Shown here: piece by piece, positions 23,709 to 34,203 of the stretch | How the letters are laid out: every line of letters begins with the position of its first letter | How positions within the stretch are numbered: position 1 is the stretch's first letter | Assembly: GCA_014843695.1 (NCBI GenBank) | Contig: CM026395.1 | Coordinates: 44,006,396-44,070,395 of the forward strand | Length of the DNA stretch: 64,000 nucleotides | Origin: Archivesica marissinica | Lineage: Eukaryota > Mollusca > Bivalvia > Venerida > Vesicomyidae | Direction: 5' to 3' | The notes under the pieces: generated by a model | Database searches by the model: none | What the model was told of the DNA's origin: nothing | The model's input: the letters and a program-made list of their open reading frames with translations, nothing else | Made by a program: the position numbers and the translations under genes

Positions 23709-24377
23709 TCAATGCCTGTGGCTATACGACGAGTCATCCCTACGGCCATGTGTAGGTCGATGGCTTGACCTATGGCGTCTATCACGCTCGTGAGAACGTG
23801 AATGACGACCATGGCTACGGTAGCTTCGCGATCTATGCCTCGACAAAGAACGCTTACTACCTGCACTAGGTGAGCGACTGAAACCACCACTATGGCTCCC
23901 GGAAGAGTCACTGTCAGTACCAGAGGTACCCGGTGAAGAAAGGGTATGAGCCTTACTCCTCCGGCGTGGTGAAGTCGCCCTGTGTGGAGTAGATCTCCGG
24001 GTAGGAGAACGAACCCCACAGCTAGCGCTGGGCCCACGGCTCCTAGGCTCAAGAAGAGCCTGGGAAGCAAGTGCATCCGCGGAATCACCGAGTCTAACTG
24101 AGTTATTAGCTACAGTTGTGTGACCCGGGACCCTAGAGTCCTCGGCGGAGAGACTCCTAGATACAGCCGCCTTGTTTACCGTGGCCCTGTCTAGTGCTTT
24201 CTGGTGTTTAGACCATAGAGTACCAGACCACTCTATACATACCTCGCATGTAGACTCCTGTGTGCAGGAACGGCAGTCCCTGCACAGAGGGTGAACATCC
24301 CAATTAGGGAGGAACTTAGCACACCCCCGATCCCCGTTACCAGGGCACTTCCTGGAAAGAGACATGGTGGCACACAA
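23709..24377 (-). CDS. DIRS-B Gag N-terminal part with zinc-binding cluster and RS repeats
   Basis: The first Met of MSLSRKCPGN lies at about 24365, the likely start. Cysteines are spaced CRDCRSCTQESTCEVC (residues about 30-46), an atypical zinc-binding cluster seen in DIRS-type Gag proteins. The second half is an arginine-serine domain (RSLSRHRSRSYRSHGRHSRS...), resembling those of splicing SR proteins. The frame ends at 23709 because of the deletion mentioned for the downstream Gag part, so copy B cannot make a complete Gag. Confidence 0.65.
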   Translation of the reverse strand: MCATMSLSRKCPGNGDRGCAKFLPNWDVHPLCRDCRSCTQESTCEVCIEWSGTLWSKHQKALDRATVNKAAVSRSLSAEDSRVPGHTTVANNSVRLGDSADALASQALLEPRSRGPSASCGVRSPTRRSTPHRATSPRRRSKAHTLSSPGTSGTDSDSSGSHSGGFSRSPSAGSKRSLSRHRSRSYRSHGRHSRSHERDRRHRSSHRPTHGRRDDSSYSHRH

Positions 24378-24571
24378 CTACAAGGAGTATGCAATACAAC
24401 GAACAACAATACAACACAAATAATGCACGGTCGTAAGTAATACTAGACGAAAGAGTGAATAAAAATAATAATTTAGCAATTCAGTAACCGTTAGGCAAAG
24501 AGAAACCTTCAGTAACGTATACAAGCTTCCCAGACTTGAAAACACGTGTTGTTCATACAATGTACCGAAGA

Positions 24572-24770
24572 AAAGAGGAAGTGATCTTGGTCAGACAAGC
24601 GCTTGCTTGTAGTTCCGGTCACATGTTGTTTATCAATGGCGGCCTTGGGAACGCGGAAACGAATTGTTATCGATCAGTATGGGGCTTTTAGCAAATATTT
24701 CGCAATATCTGTTGGGCAAGCGAGTTGCTAGCACTGGTTATGGCGATATCTGGTTGATATGTAACAGATC
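24572..24770. repeat. DIRS-B 5' inverted terminal repeat
   Basis: Reverse complement of 18533-18717, and its outer 41 bp match the ICR at 19013-19053. It directly precedes the Gag leader on the minus strand and probably holds the promoter. Confidence 0.75.
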
Positions 24771-25261
24771 ACACCTTTTAATTGTTATAGCTCAATACTA
24801 TAGAATACTATTGATTTGAGTAACATCAAGGCCAATATCAAGTGGGGTTGTGTATTCATGATGATGATTTGAAAACGCAGCCACTTTAATTTAGTTCACT
24901 AAATGTGTTTGTTTTACAATAAATAAATTTAAAATAAATTTGAATATTGTTTGCTTACAACTAAATGCGCTCTATTGTTATAACTGCAATTATAATCAAA
25001 AGGCATCTAAGACACCAATCTAGTCAGGAACCTAGATGACTTCTAATATCATCATTGATTTTTCAATAATAGGCATAATTGCATTGTTTGTGTTTCGTCT
25101 ACTATTTATGTAGTAGTTTGTTTGGGAACGCAGAGGTGATAAAACACCTCCGCGACCATAACAATAAACTACTATATAAATAAGTTTAACGAAACGACTA
25201 CCTGTTTTATACACAATAGTAAGTTTGACGAATTTGTAGTTTGACGAAACACCCAACAACC
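24771..25261. other. Non-coding gap between DIRS-B and the composite element
   Basis: No continuation of the DIRS-A RT was recognised to the right of copy B, although copy B cut copy A at 18485. Either the rest of copy A is deleted or too decayed to read. Confidence 0.4.
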
Positions 25262-25595
25262 GAATATTGACCCCCCTTGCGGAAAAATGACCCCCCTTGC
25301 AAATAGCAATATATAGTGGGAAAATATTGAATTTATTATAATTAAATGTTAGTTAGCACTGTTTAAGGCCTAACAACATATATTTTGATTTAACGATGTA
25401 CAGAATAACATAAATATATTGAATCTGAAAAAGAAGTACGGTATGCAGATAATTATAATGCATAATATTTACACAGACAAACATAAAAGAAAGACAAACA
25501 TAAAACATATAAGAACAATGACCCCCACGCCCTATGTATAGACTACAATTATGAGAGAGAGGGTTACTTTTCGATGCCATGGAATAATGACCCCC

Positions 25596-25712
25596 TGGAA
25601 TGGGTCTCTGTCTGTATCATTGCACTATCCTCCAAAAATCTAAAATGACTTAATCTCTTCAGGCGGCTTCGCTCATAATTATGGGCAACCAGTAGTGACG
25701 ATAAATAATTAA
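25596..25712 (+). mobile_element. SINE-1 fragment (3' half)
   Basis: Matches the 3' half of the tRNA-derived SINE at 47071-47336 (GGAATGGGTCTCTGTCTGTA, ACTATCCTCCAAAA, ATCTCTTCAGG and the terminal GACGATAAATAA). The tRNA head is missing. It lies inside the left arm of the composite element and has no partner in the right arm, so it arrived later. Confidence 0.65.
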
Positions 25713-25973
25713 AAAACACACTCACACTATGGATGCTTCTACAGCAGAAATTGATGTATATTTCTTTAACAAATTTAATTAATATGTTATCCACTTACTA
25801 TAGCAAACTATTCTTATCATGTTTATTCATATTCTCTTAATCTTTCCAGAAAATTTGCACAATTATGTAATATGTTGTTAACAATTGTAATTCTGACTAT
25901 TGTGGATCATATTAAGCCTTATCTTCTTTGCCACAGGTGTGAAAAGCAATAAAACATTATTTTTAGGGAACTG

Positions 25974-26128
25974 CAACCAACAGTGACACACCCTCTGTTC
26001 CCAATACACTGGTTACATGTTTTATATCATTCATAATAAGTAATATTTTAATATTGTATGAGCAAGGACAGACAACATTCTACTTTATAATGTGTGCCTC
26101 CCTTTGTATTCAGGGCAAGAAACTGTTC
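25974..26128. repeat. Left unique inverted arm of the composite element
   Basis: Reverse complement of 30518-30652. See the composite element entry. About 85 percent identity by eye. Confidence 0.65.
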
Positions 26129-26548
26129 CATGCATACATGTAGAATGTGACCCCCATAATGTAGATTATCTGATTGAGAGTAGGTCACTTTTCCATGCCA
26201 TGGAATAATGACCCCCCTATATGTAGATTATCCGAGTGAAGGCAGGTCAAACTGCAGTGTTTTCTCCAGAGTGCGTTTCCTGCGTTTTTGACGCACTAAA
26301 ATGTCAATTGACGCAAGCAAATTGCCCAGGTGCGTTTATTTTGGCGCAACAATATTTTTCCTGTATTCAGTATGTTAATATCGGATTTTCCAATAATGAT
26401 CAAAAATCAAAAAGATATCCTGGTTTTCCCCAAACGTTTATACGACGTTTGCCGAACAGACGCTTTTAACTGGTTATGTTTTAATTTGCGTAAAGCGCGT
26501 AGACGATCACGATCAGCCGCTTTCATCATGTAATAGCATAGAGCGTGT

Positions 26549-28645
26549 ATGCAACACGGATCGATACAAGAAAACTTGTCTGCTCCAAAGCAACGGCGCT
26601 TGACGGCATTTTTCAAAAACCACGGCCCAGATGTCCCTATGGCTATATCATCGTCTTCAAACACAGAGACGAAAGAATTAACTGCTGATCAGCAACCGTC
26701 TAAATCCAAGACTGGCCCCTCTCGTGTATTCAGAGATGAATGGTTGTCAAAAAATCCATGGTTAACATACGAACATGGAAAAATGTTCTGCACATTTTGC
26801 AGAAATGAGGGGAAAGACAATCCTTTTACCCAAGGGTGTACAAACTTTCGTCATTCTACTTTGCTGCAGCATATCTCTTCTATCCAGCACAAAACTGCAA
26901 TTGAATCCGAGTCACTCAGAAAACAAATTCACAAACAAACTGCATCAATCTTGTTTGCCAAAAATGAAGCTGCTATTGGCGCAATGCGATCTGTATATTG
27001 GATAGGCAAGGAACAGTTACCCACATTGAAGCATATGTATTTACTAAATCTACAAAGACTGCAAGGTTGCACATTTCCCGATGAACTGAATGTCGGCGCC
27101 AATGCATCCTACACTTCACACATGGCTGCAGAGGAAATGCAGGATGCTATTTCCAGCGTGTTGATCGATGGTGTTGACAGTAAATTGTTAAATAGTCCCT
27201 TCATATCCATTCTTATTGATGAAAGTTGTGACATTTCTGTGACCAAAAAATTGTTGCTGTTTGCTAGGACAGTTAGTCCAGAATTTAACGTAGACACTCA
27301 TTTTCTAAGCAACATGCATATAACTGACGGTACTGCAAAGACAATACACACAGCTGTGACAAATAAACTATCATCAAGAGGTGTCTCTCCAGATAAAGTA
27401 CTAGCGGTGGGGTCTGATGGAGCATCGGTCATGACCGGTTCCAAAAATGGTTTTGTAGCACTTGTCAGAAAGGAGAATTCACCTTATGTCTTAGGTGTAC
27501 ATTGCATTGCACATAGACTAGCTCTATGTTCCAGTCAAGCGGCTGAAAAAGTTCCATATTTGAAAAAGTACCTGCAAATATTGTCAGATATATTCTATCA
27601 TTTCAAGAGATCTGCCCTCAGACGTGAAAAGCTAAAAGCCATTCAGGTCATCCTGGAAGATCCAACCATCCAGTATAAGGAGCTGCATAGTGTACGTTGG
27701 TTCTCCATGTATGCAGCTCTAGAGGCAGTCTACAGAACGTGGTCATCGTTGGCCACCTATATGGAATCACAGATGGAATCCTCCAATGACAGTGCCACCA
27801 AGGGCTTCTTCAAGAAGATTACAACGTTCACATTCATTGCCACCACCCACATGCTTATGGACACAATCCCCATAGTCACCAAACTCAGCCTATCGTTCCA
27901 GAAAGAAAACATTGACCTAGCTATGTTACGACCAAGTGTAGATTCTGTTGTTCAGCAATTGCAGTGGTTAAAATTAAACAATGGCTCATGTTTGGCAGAT
28001 CTCAAGTTGGTTGCTGGGGAAAAGCTCACAGAGTTTAAGGGCGTGAAAGTTGTTGACACACCTGTGTACAGACAGCAGTTTGAACAGGCAAGGCAATCTT
28101 TTCTCAACAACCTGGTCACTGAGATTGAGAAAAGATTTCCAGCTGTTGCCACAGATGTTGTTTCTAACATGTCAGTCCTTAGCCTTCGTGGTGTTTCCCT
28201 GCTATCCGGCGAAGATCGAAAACAGCATGGGGTGTCTCACATCAAAACCTTAATTGAACATTTTGGTCAGGAAATTGATGGCAAACCAGCATTCATTAAT
28301 GCACAGGAGACCATGCTGGAGTGGCAATTGTGTAAGGACTTGGTCACTCAACAGAAGTACCCATGCCACACCTGGCAATGTTTGGCTGCCAACCATCCAG
28401 ACTCATTCCCCAACCTGACCAAGCTTAGTATGGTGGCCGTACTTGTCCCTCTGCAAACTGCAACAGTTGAGCGTGGGTTTAGTGTCCAGAATGAGATTAA
28501 GGTGTCGTCAAGGAACAGGTTGTCCTGTGGTAGGCTAGACATCTTGATGACCATTTCGCTGGGCCCACCTCTTGAACAGTTCGACTTCCAGGTTGCATTG
28601 GCCAAATGGAAGAAGGCCAAGCAGAGGAAATTGTTTGGAAAATAA
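26549..28645 (+). CDS. hAT-superfamily transposase-like protein (ZNF862/KIAA1586-type)
   Basis: 698 codons, uninterrupted, single exon. Near the N-terminus is KQRRLTAFF, then a TTF/BED-like zinc finger (Cys81, Cys84 in MFCTFC, and histidines about 110 and 115 in LLQHISSIQH). The RNase H-fold core has LIDESCD (Asp about 224), AVGSDGASVMTG (Asp290) and HCIAHRLAL. The C-terminal hAT dimerisation region has PLQTATVERGFSVQNEIK with the putative catalytic Glu641. The three acidic residues expected of a hAT transposase are therefore present. It resembles animal proteins of the ZNF862/KIAA1586 group, some of which are domesticated. An AATAAA lies at 28743-28748. It sits in the loop of an inverted-arm composite, so it may be an active transposase or a captured copy. 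A decayed relative of its 5' end is in the MITE at 57463-58545. Confidence 0.85.
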   Translation: MQHGSIQENLSAPKQRRLTAFFKNHGPDVPMAISSSSNTETKELTADQQPSKSKTGPSRVFRDEWLSKNPWLTYEHGKMFCTFCRNEGKDNPFTQGCTNFRHSTLLQHISSIQHKTAIESESLRKQIHKQTASILFAKNEAAIGAMRSVYWIGKEQLPTLKHMYLLNLQRLQGCTFPDELNVGANASYTSHMAAEEMQDAISSVLIDGVDSKLLNSPFISILIDESCDISVTKKLLLFARTVSPEFNVDTHFLSNMHITDGTAKTIHTAVTNKLSSRGVSPDKVLAVGSDGASVMTGSKNGFVALVRKENSPYVLGVHCIAHRLALCSSQAAEKVPYLKKYLQILSDIFYHFKRSALRREKLKAIQVILEDPTIQYKELHSVRWFSMYAALEAVYRTWSSLATYMESQMESSNDSATKGFFKKITTFTFIATTHMLMDTIPIVTKLSLSFQKENIDLAMLRPSVDSVVQQLQWLKLNNGSCLADLKLVAGEKLTEFKGVKVVDTPVYRQQFEQARQSFLNNLVTEIEKRFPAVATDVVSNMSVLSLRGVSLLSGEDRKQHGVSHIKTLIEHFGQEIDGKPAFINAQETMLEWQLCKDLVTQQKYPCHTWQCLAANHPDSFPNLTKLSMVAVLVPLQTATVERGFSVQNEIKVSSRNRLSCGRLDILMTISLGPPLEQFDFQVALAKWKKAKQRKLFGK

Positions 28646-28742
28646 GTTTTATATTATAATTGCCGGTGCTTTGAATCAGAATGCAACACTTGCACATCAT
28701 TGCATTATCCATTAGCATTACATTTAACACTTAATCATGATC

Positions 28743-28748
28743 AATAAA
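28743..28748 (+). terminator. Polyadenylation signal of the hAT-like gene
   Basis: AATAAA about 98 bases after the stop codon at 28645, on the coding strand, in otherwise non-coding AT-rich DNA. Confidence 0.4.
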
Positions 28749-28978
28749 ACTTAAAACAATTTGGTTTAGTTTAATCATATTTTATTGCTCGATAATACGA
28801 TTCATTTTCCATATATTTATATATATATATATGAATACAAAACATGACAAATTGAAGAAAATCAAACACGTCGGGTCACAAGTTCTAGCAACATTACATT
28901 ATGTATGGCCCTTCCCTAACATTTTGAGTGTAAATATCAATGACCCAACAAATTTCAAAATGACCCCCTAAAATTTGG

Positions 28979-29000
28979 TAAGGGTTAGGGTTAGGGTTAG
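28979..29000 (+). repeat. Short telomere-like repeat
   Basis: Three consecutive TTAGGG-type units (GGGTTAGGGTTAGGGTTAG), directly before the first unit of the GGTCATTATTCT array. TTAGGG is the telomere repeat of most animals. Three units could also arise by chance or from a repaired break. Confidence 0.5.
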
Positions 29001-29001
29001 T

Positions 29002-29894
29002 TAATATACAGGGGGGTCATTATTCTATGGCATGGAAAAGTGACCCCCCTTCACTCATATAGTTAATATACAGGGGGTCATTATTCTATATGGCATGGAA
29101 AAGTGACCCTTCCCCCTCACTCATATAGTTAATATACTGGGGGGTCATTATTCTACGGCATGGAAAAGTGACCCCACCTCACTCATATAGTTAATATACA
29201 GGAGGGTCATTATTCTATATGGCATGGAAAAGTGACCCCCTTCACTCATATAGTTAATATACTGGGGTGTCATTATTCTATGGCATGGAAAAGTGAACCC
29301 CCTTCACTCATATAGTTAATATACAGGGGGATCATTATTCTATGGCATGGAAAAGTGACCCCCCTTCACTCATATAGTTAATATACAGGGGGTCATTATT
29401 CTACGGCATGGAAAAGTGAACCGCCTTTATTAATGTTATTTAATATACAGGGGGGGTCATTATTCTATGGCATGGAAAAGTGACCCCCCTTCACTCATAT
29501 AGTTAATATACAGGGTGTCATTATTCTACGGCATGGAAAAGTGACCCGCCTTTATTAATGTTATTTAATATACAGGGGGGGTCATTATTCTATGGCATGG
29601 AAAAGTGACCCCCGTCACTCATATAGTTAATATACAGGGGGTCATTATTCTATGGCATGGAAAAGTGACCCCCCTTTATTAATGTTAGTTAATATACAGG
29701 GGGTCATTATTCTATGGCATGGAAAAGTGACCCCACCTCGCTCATATAGTTAATATACAGGAGGGTCATTATTCTATATGGCATGGAAAAGTGACCCCCT
29801 TCACTCATATAGTTAATATACAGGGGGGTCATTATTCTATGGCATGGAAAAGTGACCCTCCCCCCTCTCTCATATAGTTTACATACATACAGGT
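29002..29894. repeat. Tandem array of about 62-bp units, variable
   Basis: About 14 imperfect copies of a unit with GTTAATATACAGGGGGGTCA, then TTATTCTATGGCATGGAAAA and GTGACCCCC. GGGGTCA and TGACCCC face each other within the unit. Some units carry TTTATTAATGTTA instead of TTCACTCATATAG. It forms the inner part of the right arm of the composite element. Confidence 0.85.
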
Positions 29895-30518
29895 GGTCAT
29901 TATTCTACAGCATGGAAAAGTGACCACTCTCACTCTTACTGTATAAACATAGGGGGTCATTATTCTACAGCATGGAAAAGTGACCACTCTCACTCTTACT
30001 GTATAAACATAGGGGGTCATTATTCTACAGCATGGAAAAGTGACCACTCTCACTCTTACTGTATAAACATAGGGGGTCATTATTCTACAGCATGGAAAAG
30101 TGACCACTCTCACTCTTACTGTATAAACATAGGGGGTCATTATTCTACAGCATGGAAAAGTGACCACTCTCACTCTTACTGTATAAACATAGGGGGTCAT
30201 TATTCTACAGCATGGAAAAGTGACCACTCTCACTCTTACTGTATAAACATAGGGGGTCATTATTCTACAGCATGGAAAAGTGACCACTCTCACTCTTACT
30301 GTATAAACATAGGGGGTCATTATTCTACAGCATGGAAAAGTGACCACTCTCACTCTTACTGTATAAACATAGGGGGTCATTATTCTACAGCATGGAAAAG
30401 TGACCACTCTCACTCTTACTGTATAAACATAGGGGGTCATTATTCTACAGCATGGAAAAGTGACCACTCTCACTCTTACTGTATAAACATAGGGGGTCAT
30501 TATTCTATGGCATGAAAA
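29895..30518. repeat. Tandem array of 60-bp units, nearly perfect
   Basis: 10.4 copies of exactly 60 bp containing ATAGGGGGTCATTATTCTAC, AGCATGGAAAAGTGACCACT and CTCACTCTTACTGTATAAAC. Consecutive copies are essentially identical, unlike the neighbouring 62-bp array from which it derives, so it expanded more recently. A 20-codon open repeat on the minus strand is a by-product of the 60-bp period. Confidence 0.9.
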
Positions 30519-30652
30519 AGTTTCTTGCACTTGGAGGCACACGTTATAAAACATAATGTTATCTGTCCTTGCTCATACAATAATAAAATATTATGTATTA
30601 TGAATGATATAAAACATGTAACACAGGAAGTGAGTGTCACAGTTGATTGCAG
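30518..30652. repeat. Right unique inverted arm of the composite element
   Basis: Reverse complement of 25974-26128. Confidence 0.65.
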
Positions 30653-30898
30653 TGCTCCAACAATAAGTTTTCATACATAAATTCAATATAATTTTATTGA
30701 TAATTGTTAATTTTATAGCTTATGCAATTATTAATAAAATATATTGATAACATTGTTTTTTGCAGGCTTTGAGGATGGGGGGGGTTATTATTCTATAAAG
30801 GGGGTCATTATTCTATAATAGAATATGGATCCGCGGGTCACTTTTTCCTATAGAATAATGACCCGCGGGTCATTATTTTGGTGGGTCAATATTCTATA

Positions 30899-31918
30899 TG
30901 ACACCGGCAAGCCGGTGTATGGTCATTTCGGACCATGGTCATTTCGGCCCATATTTTTGTGGTCATTTCGGCCCACATGCCTGGTCATTTCGGCCCAATC
31001 TGCATGGTCATTTCGGCCCACCTAGTCACTTCTTTGGTCATTTCGGCCCATCAATAATATTAAGTCTGGTCATTTCGGCCCAGTAATACATGTATGTTTA
31101 TTTTGCGAAATTTCGTCAAACATGTCCAAAAAGTGTACTAAGATAACAGTTTGTTTGGCTAGTATAATCACAATATTTGTAGTTGACAATCTATCTCATC
31201 ATTAGCAAGATTTCACTCGTAATTAGTGATTAAAGTGGTTAAAGAAGTTCATCTGATTACTGCATTTATTGATAATTAAACAATGTCTTTGATCAAGTTA
31301 ATGTTGATTAATTAATATCATTCACATTCATTAACAGTTTAACAAGTTGAGTTGAGATGAGGTACTCATCTCGATATGACATTTCGATTTCACCGACGAT
31401 TTAAAAAAACTGTCGAATTACCACTGTTGCATCACTTACGGACCTGCTGACTTCGCTATTATACGAAGAGGCCAACATGATACCAACTCAAGTTAAGCTG
31501 GTCATTGGCCGAAATGACCATAGAGGTGGGCAGAAATGACCAGACATATGGGCCGAAATGACCATAGAGGTGGGCAGAAATGACCAGACATATGGGCCGA
31601 AATGACCATTCTACATAGAGATGTGCCGACATGACCATACATATGGGCCGAAATGACCATGGAGGTGGGCCGAAAATGACCAGACATATGGGCCGAAATG
31701 ACCATGGAGGTGGGCCAAAATGACCAGACATATGGGCCAAAATGACCATGGAGGTGGGCCGAAATGACCAGACATATGGGCCGAAATGACCATGGAGGTG
31801 GGCCGAAATGACCAGACATATGGGCCGAAATGACCATGGAGGTGGGCCGAAATGACCAGACATATGGGCCGAAATGACCATGGGCCGAAATGACCATAAT
31901 TCCGGCAAGCCAATGTCA
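30899..31918. mobile_element. Foldback element with GGTCATTTCGGCCCA arms
   Basis: The left end TGACACCGGCAAGCCGG (30899) pairs with the complement of CCGGCAAGCCAATGTCA ending at 31918. The left arm (30919-31082) carries about seven copies of GGTCATTTCGGCCCA separated by short spacers. The right arm (31498-31905) carries about 18 copies in the opposite sense, arranged as a roughly 40-bp double unit. The 415-bp centre (31083-31497) is AT-rich and non-coding. It abuts the composite element's right end. No target duplication is clear. Confidence 0.7.
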
Positions 31919-32538
31919 ATTACAGCAATCTACAGCTGTTGGGCCTGTATATGGGCTGTTTCACAATCAGAGGTACAAGTGTGTTTCACAGACACCCAAA
32001 TTTCAAACTTGGTATATTGAGCCAAACTGATCAATTCTGGTTATATATATATACTGACGGGTCGGTGTAAAAATTTTGGAGCGTGGGATTAATGATTTCT
32101 AAAAAAATCATACAATGAAGTTAACAAGACATGATATTTTCAAGGAAATACTCAATTTATTGATAAGACCATTATGGCATACTGTTTACTGAAACATATC
32201 ATTTCATGAACTTATTTTACTCAATACATCCATATTACAGTGTTAGTAATTGTTTAATAGGCACAATTTAATAAAAATATAAAAAAACGTCGCTAAACTA
32301 CACGTTATTTTGAGAAAACATGATTTTTTCTGCTTTCAGTTACTGTCATTAATTGAATACTTCCATACCAGTGATTTAATGAATCCTAATACAGACTAGA
32401 TATAATTAAGAAAATAATAGTGAAAGAATTATGAGATTTGGTTGAGAATTGTTAAAATAAATGACCATATATATTTCGCATACTTTCTTCCGGAGAAGAC
32501 ATATTTTTGACATTTAATTGTAAATTAGGCTTGGTAAA

Positions 32539-32577
<39 letters not shown>

Positions 32578-33192
32578 CGGAACTGTGTATTGGCATTTAA
32601 TGTGACATATGAGGATAACTTTCCAATAAACCCTGTATGTATATTATACACTTCAACTGCAAATCAACTTTATAAATTGCATTAAGCAAGCAGCCAATGC
32701 ATGACTGTCACGACAATATTTGCGGAGAAGACTCTTTTTTTGACATGGTATCCTGTTTGGTTATTACTACTAGCTTGACATTTTTAATTAATATATTGCC
32801 CAGTTATGTCCATATCTTTATCATATGCCTTATCCTAGCAGAGAAATACAGTTTACTGAATGAATGAAACAATCTAATTGGTAACAAAAAAACACTTTAA
32901 CTTTGAACACTTTGAACATTTGAAACTTGATCAACATGTCCTATGGTATCTCACATCATCCTGGCAGAGAAATACAGTTTAACGAATGAAACAACATAAT
33001 TGGTCACAAATGAAACACTTTAACTTCAGACAATTTGAAACAGGACCAGTTTTTCCATGTCGTATTGTATGTCACATCACATTAAGTCTTCACATTGTGA
33101 GAGTTTGTCATGGTTAAATTCCAAGACGACTCCTCTGCCAGGTAGTATGTTTGGTGGAGATACCTTCAGATGTCCAGTGGTCCTGTACCTTT
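31919..33192. other. Non-coding stretch with microsatellite and local duplication
   Basis: Contains an (AT)n run at 32542-32574 and a duplicated segment of about 120 bp (32834-32950 and 32958-33060, sharing GCAGAGAAATACAGTTTA, GAAACA and CACTTTAACTT). Around 33120-33210, on the minus strand, a frame following the stop of the 33193-34203 gene includes PPNILPGRG, which may be a shifted continuation of that gene. Nothing else coding is seen. Confidence 0.4.
32542..32574. repeat. (AT)n microsatellite
   Basis: About 16 uninterrupted AT dinucleotides. Confidence 0.9.
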
Positions 33193-34203
33193 TCAACTGT
33201 GCTTTTGTCGATGACGTCTTTCCTCTTTTTTTCTGAAGAGTATTGGATTGTGGGCATTTTTTGTTAACTTTCTGCGTGTACGATGTCCAATGGCTAGTGT
33301 TGAGGCCAATTTTGACTTGATCCCGCTGTGTGCAGCACGCATGGATGCTGAGACGATGACATTGTATTGACGGCGTTTCACCCCCTTCATATTGGTTTTG
33401 AGCTTCAGTATTGTTTTCTTCAGTGGGGGTACAAGAAATTCTTCGTCAATCTTTCTCTTAATGCCTCTCTTGGCCATTGCAGCCTGTTTCATCGGTGATG
33501 CATTATCAATAAGTGTTGTGATGACGTTTGCAAAGCGTTTTGGTGATGTAGGTAGGGTCTTCCTCATAGCTTTGGTTTGCCTGTACACTGTGGTTCTGCT
33601 TGGTGGTGATTTCAGTCCTGTTGTACACACATTCTCAGCACCTCTGATGAATGGTTCTGTCATCTTTGATTGTTTTTGCATAGTCTCTTTCTGTTTTGTA
33701 CTTGCTCTATCATCTGTTTCAGTCTTCCTTGATTGTCTTCTTTGTATGGTCTCTCTATCATTTGTATTGGTTGTCTTCTGCTTATTCATGTTACTCCTGC
33801 TCTGTCTCTTCTTCATTGTCATATAATTCTTCTTTTCTTCATAGGTCATGTCTTTGATGTGTTTACTTTTCTTGGCAGGTGACTTCTGAGCTGTTCCTAA
33901 ATGTTTCTTCTTCTCACGTTGGGTCTGTTTAGCTATTGCCCATTGCTGTCGTTCTGCATCTCTATCTGTTTCTGATAGCTTTGCACGTAATATTACTGAT
34001 TGTTTATATGCCTCCCTCTTTCTCATCGCATCTTTTTGCAGATCCTCTTTATATTTATCTGGATCTAATAGTTTCTTCTTTTGTCGTGATTTGGCAGCTG
34101 CACGTTTGACTGATTTTTCTGATACTGTCTCTGTCTGTGTTTCAACGCGTTTGTCATGTTGTTTTCGTAATGTCCAGTTAAATTTCACTTTCAACGGCTC
34201 CAT
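33193..34203 (-). CDS. Lysine/arginine-rich protein, probable N-terminal part of a DUF7869-like family protein
   Basis: 336 codons, no break, very basic. Segments in order: DPDKYKEDLQKDAMRKREAY (charged helix), LSETDRDAERQQWAIAKQTQ, a long K/R/T/S-rich low-complexity stretch (residues about 100-185), then SPPSRTTVYRQTKAMRKTLP and TSPKRFANVITTLIDNASPM, a compact helical region. From memory of the family, bivalve and cnidarian proteins with this order of a basic helix and a P.SP..FA.V...L...SP module continue into an RNase H-like domain called DUF7869. That domain is found as relics at 55659-59262 and 63500-64000. Here the continuation is absent or out of frame. It could be a truncated transposon-like gene or a first exon. 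The family link is inference. Confidence 0.5.
   Translation of the reverse strand: MEPLKVKFNWTLRKQHDKRVETQTETVSEKSVKRAAAKSRQKKKLLDPDKYKEDLQKDAMRKREAYKQSVILRAKLSETDRDAERQQWAIAKQTQREKKKHLGTAQKSPAKKSKHIKDMTYEEKKNYMTMKKRQSRSNMNKQKTTNTNDRETIQRRQSRKTETDDRASTKQKETMQKQSKMTEPFIRGAENVCTTGLKSPPSRTTVYRQTKAMRKTLPTSPKRFANVITTLIDNASPMKQAAMAKRGIKRKIDEEFLVPPLKKTILKLKTNMKGVKRRQYNVIVSASMRAAHSGIKSKLASTLAIGHRTRRKLTKNAHNPILFRKKEERRHRQKHS

Larger units (their letters stand above)
18486..24770 (-). mobile_element. DIRS retrotransposon, copy B
   Basis: Complete in outline but with inactivating lesions. On the minus strand: 5' inverted terminal repeat (24770-24572), Gag, overlapping RT-RNase H, tyrosine recombinase, internal complementary region and 3' inverted terminal repeat. 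It shares family and near-identical sequence with copy C (48006-54820), about 30 kb away in the same orientation. It is inserted in the RT of copy A. As expected for DIRS elements, no target duplication is evident. Confidence 0.85.
25262..30895. mobile_element. Composite foldback-type element enclosing a hAT-like gene
   Basis: The ends are inverted: GAATATTGACCC at 25262 pairs with its complement at about 30883-30894. Inside, 25974-26128 is the reverse complement of 30518-30652 over about 135 bp of unique sequence (TTACATGTTTTATATCATTC, GTATGAGCAAGGACAG, GTGTGCCTCC). Further in, both arms carry the unit GGTCATTATTCTATGGCATGG: about two copies on the left (25565-25600, 26186-26215) and about 25 on the right (29002-30518). 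The hAT-like gene lies in the loop. The structure is like Foldback elements with repeat-bearing arms. No target duplication was identified. Confidence 0.6.
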
